This document shows positions 39,434 through 47,867 of a stretch of 64,000 bases of DNA, piece by piece. The stretch spans positions 558,001 through 622,000 of the forward strand of contig NZ_CP159290.1 in NCBI RefSeq assembly GCF_040448685.1, in the 5' to 3' direction. The stretch is from Cellulosimicrobium sp. ES-005. GTDB taxonomy: Bacteria > Actinomycetota > Actinomycetes > Actinomycetales > Cellulomonadaceae. The translations under genes were made by a program, and so were the position numbers. The notes beneath the pieces are model-generated. The model ran no database searches and had not been told where the DNA came from. It saw only the letters and a program-made list of their open reading frames with translations. Each line of letters opens with the position of its first letter. Position 1 is the stretch's first letter.

Positions 39434-40244
39434 CATCCTGCCTGAGACCACTCCCGACACCCGCTCGCTGCGCCTCGGCGTCGCCGGACCCGTCGGCACG
39501 GGAAAGAGCTCGCTCATCGCGCTCCTGTGCCGCGAGCTGTCCGGCGTGCTGCAGCTCGGCGTCATCACCAACGACATCTACACCGACGAGGACGCGCGCT
39601 TCCTGCGCTCGGCGGGCGTGCTCGACCCGGAGCGCATCCGCGCCGTCGAGACCGGAGCGTGCCCGCACACCGCGATCCGCGACGACGTGACCGCCAACCT
39701 GCTCGCGGTCGAGGACCTCGAGGAGGACTTCGCGCCGCTCGACGTCGTGCTCGTCGAGTCGGGCGGCGACAACCTCACCGCCACGTTCTCGCCCGCGCTC
39801 GTCGACGCGCAGATCTTCGTGCTCGACGTGGCGGGCGGCGGGGACGTCGCCCGCAAGGGCGGCCCCGGCATCGCGCGGGCCGACCTGCTCGTCGTCAACA
39901 AGACGGACCTCGCGCCCTACGTGGGCGTCGACGTGCCGCGGATGGTCCTCGACGCGACGGCCGCGCGCGACGGCGCCCCGGTGCTCGCCCTCTCGCGCCT
40001 CGACCGCGAGTCGATCGACGCGCTCACCACGTGGGTGCAGACGCTGCTCGCCGCGCACCGCGCGGGCGCGCACGTGCCGCAGGACCCGGGGCCGATGGCG
40101 CCCCACTTCCACGCGGACGAGGACGGCAACGGGTTCCTCCACACGCACGAGGAGGGCGACGCGGCGCACGCGCACGACCACTCCCACGCCGACGAGCACG
40201 ACGGCGCCGCGGCCGAGCCGGTGGCCGCCGCCGGGCGCGACTGA
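39426..40244 (+). CDS. ureG: Urease accessory GTPase UreG with His-rich C-terminus
   Basis: SIMIBI-class GTPase that delivers nickel to urease; 272 residues. P-loop [10 protein letters not shown], the metal-binding CPH motif in [29 protein letters not shown] and [12 protein letters not shown] (guanine site) are all present. The last ~60 residues carry about nine histidines in HxH pattern (HFH, HTH, HAHDHSH), a likely nickel-storage tail more typical of UreE or HypB. No ureE is present, so this tail may replace it. Confidence 0.95.
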   Translation: MPDILPETTPDTRSLRLGVAGPVGTGKSSLIALLCRELSGVLQLGVITNDIYTDEDARFLRSAGVLDPERIRAVETGACPHTAIRDDVTANLLAVEDLEEDFAPLDVVLVESGGDNLTATFSPALVDAQIFVLDVAGGGDVARKGGPGIARADLLVVNKTDLAPYVGVDVPRMVLDATAARDGAPVLALSRLDRESIDALTTWVQTLLAAHRAGAHVPQDPGPMAPHFHADEDGNGFLHTHEEGDAAHAHDHSHADEHDGAAAEPVAAAGRD

Positions 40245-40264
40245 GGCGCGGCGGCGAGGCGCCG

Positions 40265-41266
40265 ATGGACGACGTGACGCGCGTCGGCGCGTACCGGGAG
40301 GCGGGTCGCGTGCGGTGCGACCTGCGTCCCGGCGCGCTGAGCCCGCGCGTCCTGTCCGCGGGGCGCGGCGTGGCCCGGGTCGCGCTCGTCGCGACGCGCG
40401 CGCTGCTCCTCGGGGGCGACCACGTGCGGGTCGAGGTGCACGTGGGGGAGGGCGTCGAGCTCGAGCTCGTCGAGGTGTCGGGCACCGTCGCGTACGCCGG
40501 GCGCGGCCGGTCGGCGTCGTGGGAGGTCGACGTGCGGGTCGACGCCCGCGGCCTCCTCGTGTGGGACGCGCTGCCGTTCGTCGTCGCGGACGGGGCCGAC
40601 GTCGCGCGCTCCACGCGCGTGACGCTCGCCGCGGGCGACGCGCACGGTGCAGGGGGCGCCGCGCTGCTGCGCGAGACGCTCGTCCTGGGCCGCTCCGGAG
40701 AAGCAGGAGGGCGGCTGCGCTCGCGCACGCGCGTCGACGTGTCGGCGCCGGGTGCCACCCGGACATCCGGTGGTGTCGGCGGGACCGGTGAGTCGGCGGC
40801 GCCGGAGGGGTCGGGACCCCCATGGCAGAACGACCCGGCAGGGCCGGAGCACGTGCGCGAGCTCTTCGTCGAGGACCTCGACCTCGGCGACGACCGCGCA
40901 CTGCCCGGGATCCTCGGCGACGCTCGCGTCGTCGACTCGGTGCTGTGCCTCGGCACCCGGCCGCCCGCGCCCGCCTCGGTCCCCGAGGAGACCACGCCTC
41001 GCCGTCCACCGCCGCGGACGTCCGCACCCTTCGGGCCTCTGCGGCTCGACCTCGACGGACCCGGCGCGGTCGCCCGCCACCTCGGCGCGAGCACCCACGA
41101 CGCCGGCATCGACGTCGTCGTGGCGGCCTGGACGACGGCGGCCCGGGCGGCCCGGGCCGACCTCGCCGGCCCGCCACGCGACGCGACGCCGTCCCCGAGC
41201 GTCGCCGCACCCGTGGACACCGACCACACCGACCCCCGCACGACACTGCTGACGACAGGAGCCTGA
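40265..41266 (+). CDS. ureD: Urease accessory protein UreD (UreH)
   Basis: 333 residues. UreD is poorly conserved, but the beta-helix pattern and segments such as LRPGALSPRVLS, SGTVAYAGRGRSASWEVDV and LLVWDALPFVVADGAD place it in the family, and position after ureG supports this. A low-complexity stretch (about 155-185) and a Pro-rich segment (about 240-260) are insertions. It scaffolds the urease-nickel-chaperone complex. A 1-bp gap separates it from nikMN. Confidence 0.85.
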   Translation: MDDVTRVGAYREAGRVRCDLRPGALSPRVLSAGRGVARVALVATRALLLGGDHVRVEVHVGEGVELELVEVSGTVAYAGRGRSASWEVDVRVDARGLLVWDALPFVVADGADVARSTRVTLAAGDAHGAGGAALLRETLVLGRSGEAGGRLRSRTRVDVSAPGATRTSGGVGGTGESAAPEGSGPPWQNDPAGPEHVRELFVEDLDLGDDRALPGILGDARVVDSVLCLGTRPPAPASVPEETTPRRPPPRTSAPFGPLRLDLDGPGAVARHLGASTHDAGIDVVVAAWTTAARAARADLAGPPRDATPSPSVAAPVDTDHTDPRTTLLTTGA

Positions 41267-41267
41267 C

Positions 41268-42314
41268 ATGCACGTCCCCGACCACTTCCTGAACGACCCC
41301 ACGTCGGCGACGACCGCCGTCGTCTCCCTCGCCGCCGTCGGCTACGCCGCGTACCGGGCGCGCGAGGACCTCACCCCGCGCCGCATCGCCCTCACGGCGG
41401 CGACGACCGGGTTCGTCTTCGCCGTCCAGATGCTCAACTACCCCGTCGCGGCGGGCACGAGCGGGCACCTCATGGGCGGGGCGCTCGCCGCCGCGCTCGT
41501 CGGGCCGTGGCTCGGCGTGCTGTCCGTGACGCTCGTGCTGCTCGTCCAGTCCCTCGTCTTCGCGGACGGCGGTCTCACCGCGCTGGGGACGAACGTGCTG
41601 CTCATGGCGGTGGTCGGGACCCTCGTCGGCTGGGCGATGACCCGCGGGGTGCTGCGGCTGACGCGCGGCCGGGGCGCGGCCGGTGCCGCGGGCGTCGGGG
41701 CGCTCGTGAGCGTCCCCGTGTCCGCGGCGGTGTTCGCCGGGCTGTTCGCCGTCGGCGGGACGGTGCCGGTCCCGGTGGGCGAGCTCGTCGGCCAGATGCT
41801 CTCCGTGCACGCGGTGATCGGGCTCGGCGAGGCGCTCATCACGGCGGGCGTCGTCGGGCTCGTGCTCGCCGTCGCCCCGGGAGCCGCGGCGGTCGAGGGC
41901 GTGGCGCGCTCCGCGGCGAGCCGCGCCGTCGTGCCCGACGCCGCGGCCTCGCCGGGTGCAGCGGTCTCGCCTCGTCCTGTCGGGTCGCTCGCGGCGGCAC
42001 CCGCCGGCGCGCTGCGCCGCGCCGTCCTCGCGCTCGGCTCGGGCGCGCTGCTCGCCGCGGTCGTCGTGTCGTCGTTCGCGGCGGCCACGCCGGACGGCCT
42101 CGAGGCGACGGCCGCGTCGGTCGGCTTCGCCGACGCGGCGCGCGACCACGCGTTCGCGGGGATGCCGCTCGCCGACTACGGCGAGGCCGGCGGGATCTTC
42201 GTCGGCGTCGCGGGCCTCGTCGGCGTGGCCCTCGTCGTCGCGCTCACGGCCGGGCTCCTCGCCACCGCCCTGCACGCGACCACCCGCCGCGCGGCGACCG
42301 GACCGGCCGCCTGA
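41268..42314 (+). CDS. Nickel/cobalt ECF transporter substrate-specific component, CbiM/NikM fused to NikN-like PDGLE domain
   Basis: 348-residue membrane protein. It begins MHVPDHFLN, keeping the N-terminal Met-His-x-Pro-Asp metal site of CbiM/NikM, and has about six hydrophobic segments including SGHLMGGALAAALVGPWLG. The last 90 residues contain ATPDGLEATA followed by one membrane segment, the PDGLE/NikN module. Placement after ureD points to nickel. The ECF ATPase and T-component are not nearby. AGGAG lies 6 nt before the ATG. Confidence 0.88.
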   Translation: MHVPDHFLNDPTSATTAVVSLAAVGYAAYRAREDLTPRRIALTAATTGFVFAVQMLNYPVAAGTSGHLMGGALAAALVGPWLGVLSVTLVLLVQSLVFADGGLTALGTNVLLMAVVGTLVGWAMTRGVLRLTRGRGAAGAAGVGALVSVPVSAAVFAGLFAVGGTVPVPVGELVGQMLSVHAVIGLGEALITAGVVGLVLAVAPGAAAVEGVARSAASRAVVPDAAASPGAAVSPRPVGSLAAAPAGALRRAVLALGSGALLAAVVVSSFAAATPDGLEATAASVGFADAARDHAFAGMPLADYGEAGGIFVGVAGLVGVALVVALTAGLLATALHATTRRAATGPAA

Positions 42315-42341
42315 CGAGCGTGCGCACCCGCGGAAGACCAC

Positions 42342-42404
42342 CGAGGGAGAGCCCTGGTCGGCCGAGGTAGAGCCCTGGTCGGCCGAGGGAGAGCCCTGGT
42401 CGGC
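42342..42404. repeat. 21-bp-unit repeat array C
   Basis: Three tandem 21-bp units, 42342-42362, 42363-42383 and 42384-42404. They differ only at one G/T position (GAGGGAGAG versus GAGGTAGAG); the rest, through CCCTGGTCGGC, is identical. It lies between nikMN and the 3' end of the broken acetyltransferase gene. Confidence 0.92.
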
Positions 42405-42462
42405 GTCGGTTGATGAGCAGGCTGCACCTGACGCCCCCGCGCTGCCGCTCCTCGGCCTCGCC

Positions 42463-42957
42463 CTACCGGACCAACCGGATCTCGACGATCCCGCCGAAGC
42501 GGGTGTCGGCGTGCCGAGGCCCGTCGGGCTCGAACCCGTTGCGCGCGTAGAAGCGCCGCGCGCGCGGGTTCTCCTCGGCCACCCAGACCTGTGCCGGCCC
42601 GGGCGGCACGACGACGTCGAGCAGGGCCTGTCCCGTCCCCGTCCCGTGGTGCTCGGGCAGCACCTACAGCGCGTACAGCTCGACGTCCCGCACAGGCGCG
42701 TGGCCGCCGACTTCCCGCGACGGGCCGCCGATGCCGAACCCGACCACCGCGTCGTCCACCTCCGCGACGATGATCCGGCTTCGGCCAGGCGGAGCCTCCG
42801 GCCCGAGCCGGCGCTTCCACGACGAGGTGCGTTCCTCGAGGGTGGCGGTCTGCCAGAACGAGTCGGGCACGAGGTCGGCGTAGGTCGCGCGCCACACGGT
42901 GTGGTGCACGAACGCGAGACGCGTGGCGTCGTCGGGCTCGGCGGATCGGAGCAGCAC
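42463..42957 (-). pseudogene. GNAT acetyltransferase interrupted by one in-frame amber codon
   Basis: Read from GTG 42957, 97 codons (VLLRSAEPDDATRLAFVHH...) run to a TAG at 42666-42664, then the same frame continues for 66 codons (VLPEHHGTGTGQALLD, the acetyl-CoA loop) to a normal stop. Joined, the 165-codon frame is a complete N-acetyltransferase. The amber codon replaces the residue usually aromatic in ELYALYVLPEHHG, so a single base change (TAC to TAG) would explain it. It is either a recent pseudogene, a read-through gene or a sequence error. Repeat arrays flank it on both sides. Confidence 0.8.
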
Positions 42958-42971
42958 GGGGCGAGCGTAGT

Positions 42972-43111
42972 CGCGAGGTAGAGCTCCGGTCCCGCGAGGT
43001 AGAGACGAGGTTCGAGAACGCTCCACGACCACGGCTCTACCTCGGCAGACCCAGGTTCTACCTCGGCTGACCGGGGCTCTACCTCGGCCGACCGGGGAGT
43101 CTGCCTCGAGA
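42972..43111. repeat. 21-bp-unit repeat array D
   Basis: Two units run forward (42972-42992 and from 42993, core GCGAGGTAGAG), a 14-bp spacer follows, and then four units run in reverse (43028-43048, 43049-43069, 43070-43090, 43091-43111) with consensus ACCRSGGCTCTACCTCGGC. Unit identity falls toward the right end. It lies upstream of the acetyltransferase start and of the urtA promoter. Confidence 0.9.
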
Positions 43112-43353
43112 GACGTTCCCGGGCGCGTGACCGGATCGTGACCGTGTGACACGTGCCGTTAACAGGACGGGCAGATCGGCCGAAACACGGCGTCACTAGC
43201 GTCGACATCAGTGGGCACCGCTACGGGCACAGCAGCGTATACATGCCTGTACCCGGTGCTCGCGGCGAGCGACCGCCTGCCCGGCGGCCGCCGGCCCCCT
43301 GCTGAGAAACCTGCGGAGAACTCCGCTGTGCGACCCTCGCTGAAAGGACTCTC
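43112..43353 (+). promoter_or_regulatory. urtA upstream region
   Basis: 242 bp between repeat array D and urtA, without a gene. GTATAC (43237-43242), six bases and GTACCC (43249-43254) resemble the paired sites before ureA. Further upstream GTGAC (43138-43142), GACAC (43148-43152) and GTTAAC (43158-43163) look like degenerate GlnR half sites but miss the usual spacing. The ribosome site GAAAGGA lies 6 nt before GTG 43354. Confidence 0.45.
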
Positions 43354-44619
43354 GTGACACCTTCACGCGCCACGACCCGTCTCGCCCCGGCTGCCGCTCT
43401 CGTCGCCCTCGCGCTCACGCTCACCGCGTGCGGCGCGAGGACGGAGACCGGCGACGGAGCGGGCGCCGCGACCAGCGCCGCCGAGAGCTGCGTCGACACC
43501 TCCGGCGACACCGTCAAGATCGGCTTCCTCAACTCGCTGTCCGGCACCATGGCGATCTCCGAGCAGACCGTCGCCGACTCCCTCGCCCTCGCGGCGGAGG
43601 AGATCAACGCCGACGGCGGCGTGCTCGGCAAGCAGCTCGAGATCGTCCAGGAGGACGGCCAGTCCGAGCCCACGGTCTTCGCCGAGAAGGCGGAGAAGCT
43701 CATCACGAGCGACTGCGTCGCCGCGGTGTTCGGCGGCTGGACGTCCGCGTCGCGCAAGGCGATGCTCCCCGTCTTCGAGGCGCAGGACTCGCTGCTCTTC
43801 TACCCGGTCCAGTACGAGGGCCTCGAGTCGTCGCCGAACATCTTCTACACCGGCGCCACGACCAACCAGCAGATCGTCCCCGCGCTCGACTACCTCAAGG
43901 AGCAGGGGGTCACCTCGATCTTCCTCGTCGGCTCCGACTACGTCTTCCCGCGCACGGCGAACAAGATCATCAACGCCTACGCGGAGGCGAACGGCATCGA
44001 GGTCCTCGGCGAGGAGTACGCGCCGCTCGGCCACACCGACTTCTCCACGATCGTCAACAAGGTGAAGTCCGCCAGGGCGGACGCCGTGTTCAACACGCTC
44101 AACGGCGACTCCAACGTCGCGTTCTTCAAGGAGTACAAGAACGCGGGCCTGGGCCCGGACACCATGCCCGTCGTGTCGGTGTCGATCGCGGAGGAGGAGG
44201 TGGGCGGCGTCGGCGTCGAGAACGTCGAGGGCCAGCTCACGGCCTGGAACTACTACCAGACCATCGACAGCCCGGAGAACGCGACGTTCGTCGAGGCGTT
44301 CCAGGCCGAGTACGGCGCCGACCGCGTGACGTCCGACCCGATGGAGGCGGCGTACACGTCGCTCTACCTGTGGAAGGGCATGGTCGAGAAGGCGGAGTCG
44401 TTCGACGTCGCCGACGTCCAGGAGGCCGCGGACGGCGTCACGTTCGACGCGCCGGAGGGCTCCGTCACCGTGAACGGCGACAACCACCACATCGCCAAGA
44501 CCGCCCTCATCGGCAAGATCGGCCCCGACGGCCTCATCTACACCGAGTGGAGCTCGGGCGAGCCGATCGAGCCCGACCCGTACCTCGAGGGCTACGACTG
44601 GGCCGAGGGCCTCTCCTGA
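43354..44619 (+). CDS. urtA: Urea ABC transporter substrate-binding lipoprotein UrtA
   Basis: 421 residues. The signal peptide ends in LTAC (lipobox). The mature protein is a branched-chain-amino-acid-type periplasmic binding fold with UrtA features: [52 protein letters not shown] and [13 protein letters not shown]. It captures urea outside the membrane and hands it to UrtBC. GTG start with a good ribosome site. A long hairpin separates it from urtB. Confidence 0.95.
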   Translation: MTPSRATTRLAPAAALVALALTLTACGARTETGDGAGAATSAAESCVDTSGDTVKIGFLNSLSGTMAISEQTVADSLALAAEEINADGGVLGKQLEIVQEDGQSEPTVFAEKAEKLITSDCVAAVFGGWTSASRKAMLPVFEAQDSLLFYPVQYEGLESSPNIFYTGATTNQQIVPALDYLKEQGVTSIFLVGSDYVFPRTANKIINAYAEANGIEVLGEEYAPLGHTDFSTIVNKVKSARADAVFNTLNGDSNVAFFKEYKNAGLGPDTMPVVSVSIAEEEVGGVGVENVEGQLTAWNYYQTIDSPENATFVEAFQAEYGADRVTSDPMEAAYTSLYLWKGMVEKAESFDVADVQEAADGVTFDAPEGSVTVNGDNHHIAKTALIGKIGPDGLIYTEWSSGEPIEPDPYLEGYDWAEGLS

Positions 44620-44657
44620 CGACTTCGTCGCTCCCGACCCGCTGAGTCCGGCGGGGA

Positions 44658-44748
44658 CCGGGGGTGTGCGTGCCGGGTCTACCATCCGCCCGCTCGTTCC
44701 TCGCGGGCTCCCGCCAGTCCCGCCACGACCCGGCACGCACACCCCCGG
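44658..44748 (+). terminator. Long hairpin between urtA and urtB
   Basis: Arms 44658-44678 and 44728-44748 are perfect 21-bp inverted copies. The 49-nt loop has its own short stem (CCCGC/GCGGG). Likely a partial terminator or 3'-stabilising structure that lets urtA be made in excess over urtBCDE. Confidence 0.75.
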
Positions 44749-44809
44749 CCCCCACCTCGGCGGTCACGTCACCCGTCCTGCTACGCACCCACCGGAAGGC
44801 ACGACGCCC

Positions 44810-45694
44810 ATGGATGTGCTGTTCTCGCAGCTCTTCGCGGGGCTGAGCCTCGGCTCGGTCCTGCTCCTCGCCGCCCTCGGGCTGGCGCTCACGTTCGGCC
44901 AGATGGGCGTGATCAACATGGCGCACGGCGAGTTCATGATGGCGGGCGCCTACACGGCGTTCGTCGTGCAGGGGGTCGTCGGCAACGCCGGCGTCTCGCT
45001 GCTCGTGTCGCTGCCGCTCGGGTTCCTCGTCGGCGGTCTGCTCGGCCTCCTGCTCGAGGCGACGCTCATCCACCGCATGTACAAGCGGCCGCTCGACACG
45101 CTCCTCGTCACGTGGGGCGTCGCGCTCGTGCTGCAGCAGGTCGCGCGCGACGTGTTCGGCGCTCCGAACGTCGACGTGCGCGCCCCGGCCTGGCTGAGCG
45201 GCGCCGTCGACCTGTTCGGCCTGGCCGTGCCCAAGACGCGCCTCTTCATCCTCGCGCTCGCGGTCGTCGCGGTCGTCGCTCTCGCCGTCGTGCTCAAGGT
45301 GACGCCGCTCGGGCGGCGGATCCGCGCCGTCGTGCAGAACCGCGACCTCGCCGAGGCGAGCGGCGTCTCCACACGGACGACGGACCGCCTGACGTTCTTC
45401 ATCGGGTCCGGTCTCGCCGGCATCGCGGGGGTCGCGCTCACGCTCCTCGGGTCCATCGGCCCCACGCTCGGCACGAGCTACATCGTCGACGCGTTCCTCG
45501 TCGTCGTCGCGGGCGGCATCGGGCAGATCAAGGGCACGGTCATCGCGGCGTTCGCGCTCGGGCTGCTCCAGGCGACCTTCGAGTACTCGACGACGGCGAG
45601 CATCGCCAAGGTGCTCGTGTTCGTCGTCATCGTCGTCTTCCTCCAGGTGCGACCCCAGGGCCTCGTGTCGGTCCGGACGAGGAGCCTCGCATGA
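44810..45694 (+). CDS. urtB: Urea ABC transporter permease UrtB
   Basis: 294-residue LivH-type permease with about eight hydrophobic segments. ALGLALTFGQMGVINMAHGEFMM is the family N-terminal signature and GVSTRTTDRLTFFIGSGLAG the conserved cytoplasmic loop. UrtB proteins of other bacteria often carry a long N-terminal soluble domain; this one does not. GGAAGG lies 9 nt before the ATG. The stop overlaps urtC by 4 nt. Confidence 0.94.
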   Translation: MDVLFSQLFAGLSLGSVLLLAALGLALTFGQMGVINMAHGEFMMAGAYTAFVVQGVVGNAGVSLLVSLPLGFLVGGLLGLLLEATLIHRMYKRPLDTLLVTWGVALVLQQVARDVFGAPNVDVRAPAWLSGAVDLFGLAVPKTRLFILALAVVAVVALAVVLKVTPLGRRIRAVVQNRDLAEASGVSTRTTDRLTFFIGSGLAGIAGVALTLLGSIGPTLGTSYIVDAFLVVVAGGIGQIKGTVIAAFALGLLQATFEYSTTASIAKVLVFVVIVVFLQVRPQGLVSVRTRSLA

Positions 45695-46926
45695 GCGCCG
45701 TCACCACCGAGAGCCCGTCGCGGCTCTCCGCCCTGTACCGCTCGTCACGCGCCCGCGTGATCGTCGGGTTCGCCGTCGCCGCGGTCCTGCTGTTCGCCGT
45801 CGCGCCCGCGACGCTCTCCACGTTCCGGCTCGGCCTGCTCGGCAAGTTCCTGTGCCTCGCGATGGTTGCCGTCGGCATCGGCCTCGCGTGGGGCCGCGGG
45901 GGAATGCTCACGCTCGGGCAGGGCGTGTTCTTCGGCCTCGGCGCCTACCTCATGGCGATGCACCTCAAGCTCGCCGACGCCGGGCCGGTCGAGGGATCCG
46001 GTGGCGTGCCGGACTTCATGATGCTGTACGGCTCGGGCGAGGTGCCGGGCTGGTGGGAGCCGTTCCGGTCGCCGGTCGTGACGATCCTCGCCATCGCGAT
46101 CGTGCCTGCCGGTCTCGCGGCGCTGCTCGGGTTCGCCGTCTTCACGCGGCGCGTGCGCGGCGCGTACTTCGCGATCCTCTCCCAGGCGCTCGCGGCGGCG
46201 TTCGCGATCCTGCTCATCGGCCAGCAGGCGACGACGGGTGGCACCAACGGCCTCAACGGGTTCCGGTCGTTCTTCGGGTACGACCTCGCGGACCCGGTGA
46301 ACAAGCGCATGCTCTTCTTCCTCGCCGCGGGCGCCCTGCTCGTCATGGTCGCGATCGCGCGCCAGCTCATGGTGTCGCGGTACGGCGAGCTGCTCGTCGC
46401 CGTGCGCGACCAGGAGAACCGCGTCCGGTTCCTCGGCTACGACCCCGCGAAGGTCAAGGTCGTCGCGTACGCCGTCGCCGCGTTCATGGCCGCCGTGGGC
46501 GGCGCCCTGTTCGTCCCGATCGTCGGCATCATCTCGCCCGCCGACGTGGGCGTCGTCCCGTCGATCGGGTTCCTCGTCGGCGTCGCGATCGGCGGCCGGG
46601 CCACCCTGCTCGGCCCGGTGCTCGGGTCGATCGCCGTGAGCTGGGCGCAGACGAGCCTCTCCGAGGCGTTCCCGTCCGGCTGGATCTACGCGCAGGGCGC
46701 GCTCTTCATCGTCGTCGTCGCGTTCCTGCCCGGCGGGCTCGCCGAGCTGGTCACGCGGTGGCGCCGCTCGCGCCGCGGCACCGTGCCCGACGGCGGCGCA
46801 CCCGCCCCGGCAGACGGCGGCACCCCGGCCGGGGGCCGCCCGGGCGAGCCGGACCCTGGTGACCCGACGGCCGAGGCGCCGACCGCCGTCGACCATGACC
46901 CCGCCACCTCCGGGAGGACCGCATGA
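45691..46926 (+). CDS. urtC: Urea ABC transporter permease UrtC
   Basis: 411-residue LivM-type permease. AWGRGGMLTLGQGVFFGLGAY and GGTNGLNGF are typical of UrtC, as is AVRDQENRVRFLGYDPAKVK in the main cytoplasmic loop. The last ~60 residues are a Pro/Gly/Ala-rich tail without homology signals. ATGA overlaps join it to urtB and urtD. Confidence 0.94.
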   Translation: MSAVTTESPSRLSALYRSSRARVIVGFAVAAVLLFAVAPATLSTFRLGLLGKFLCLAMVAVGIGLAWGRGGMLTLGQGVFFGLGAYLMAMHLKLADAGPVEGSGGVPDFMMLYGSGEVPGWWEPFRSPVVTILAIAIVPAGLAALLGFAVFTRRVRGAYFAILSQALAAAFAILLIGQQATTGGTNGLNGFRSFFGYDLADPVNKRMLFFLAAGALLVMVAIARQLMVSRYGELLVAVRDQENRVRFLGYDPAKVKVVAYAVAAFMAAVGGALFVPIVGIISPADVGVVPSIGFLVGVAIGGRATLLGPVLGSIAVSWAQTSLSEAFPSGWIYAQGALFIVVVAFLPGGLAELVTRWRRSRRGTVPDGGAPAPADGGTPAGGRPGEPDPGDPTAEAPTAVDHDPATSGRTA

Positions 46927-47867
46927 CCACGCAACCCACCGGACCGGCGTCGGGCACGGCGCCGGCGCCCGAGGCGGGCGCCGTCCTCGAGACCGGCGTC
47001 GCGGGCGACGGGCTCGACCTCGAGGCGGCGCAGTCCGTCCTCGGCGTCGACGACTCGCGCTTCCGGCACGACTACCTCGAGGTGCGCGACCTGCGCGTCG
47101 AGTTCGACGGGTTCGTCGCCGTCCAGGGCGTCGACCTCACCGTCACCGCGGGGGACCTCCGGTTCCTCATCGGGCCCAACGGCGCGGGCAAGACGACGAT
47201 CGTCGACGCGATCACGGGCCTCGCCGCGGCGTCGGGGTCGGTGCAGTTCGGCGGGGTCGACCTGCTCGGCAAGAAGACGCACCGCATCGCGCGGGCCGGC
47301 GTCGGGCGGACGTTCCAGACGGCGAGCGTGTTCGAGGAGCTCAGCGTGCTCCAGAACCTCGACATCGCCGCGGGGGCGGGCCGCGGGCCGCTCGCGCTCC
47401 TGCGGCGTCGGACGTCGACGCCCGAGGCCGTCGAGCAGGCGCTCGAGACCGTGGGCCTCGCGCATCTGCGCGACGTCCAGGCCGGGATCCTCGCGCACGG
47501 GCAGAAGCAGTGGCTCGAGATCGGGATGCTGCTCGTCCAGGACGCTCGCCTGCTGCTGCTCGACGAGCCCGTCGCGGGCATGAGCCAGGCCGAGCGCGAG
47601 CAGACCGGGGAGCTGCTGCAACGGATCGGCGCCCAGCGGACGGTCGTCGTCGTCGAGCACGACATGGAGTTCCTCCGGGCGTTCGCGTCCTCGGTGACGG
47701 TGCTGCACCTCGGGCAGGTGCTCGCCGAGGGCACGTACGCCGAGGTGCAGGCCGACCCACGCGTGCAGGAGGTCTACCTCGGCAGCGCGGGCGCGACCCG
47801 CGGTGCCCGACGGCGGGGCGCGGCGCCCACGTCGGCGGCCCCGACGACCGACGAGAAGGAGGCGTGA
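46923..47867 (+). CDS. urtD: Urea ABC transporter ATPase UrtD
   Basis: LivG-type ATPase, 314 residues; the core (about 55-295) has Walker A GPNGAGKTTIVD, a GVGRTFQTASVFEELSVLQNL Q-loop region and Walker B LLLLDEPVAGMS. The signature motif is shortened to LAHGQKQWLEI, as usual in UrtD. N- and C-terminal extensions are low complexity. It shares 1 bp with urtE. Confidence 0.94.
   Translation: MTTQPTGPASGTAPAPEAGAVLETGVAGDGLDLEAAQSVLGVDDSRFRHDYLEVRDLRVEFDGFVAVQGVDLTVTAGDLRFLIGPNGAGKTTIVDAITGLAAASGSVQFGGVDLLGKKTHRIARAGVGRTFQTASVFEELSVLQNLDIAAGAGRGPLALLRRRTSTPEAVEQALETVGLAHLRDVQAGILAHGQKQWLEIGMLLVQDARLLLLDEPVAGMSQAEREQTGELLQRIGAQRTVVVVEHDMEFLRAFASSVTVLHLGQVLAEGTYAEVQADPRVQEVYLGSAGATRGARRRGAAPTSAAPTTDEKEA

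Noticed and set aside
42342-43111. CRISPR array
   Set aside because: Units are 21 bp and directly adjacent without unique spacers, and no cas gene is near.
43112-43152. N-terminal extension of the acetyltransferase back to 43152
   Set aside because: The extension would be translated through repeat array D and is Arg/Pro-rich; the GNAT fold starts at VLLRSAEPDD (42957).
43138-43196. GlnR box upstream of urtA
   Set aside because: GTGAC, GACAC and GTTAAC half sites exist, but they do not keep the GTNAC-N6-GAAAC spacing. Kept only as a weak note.
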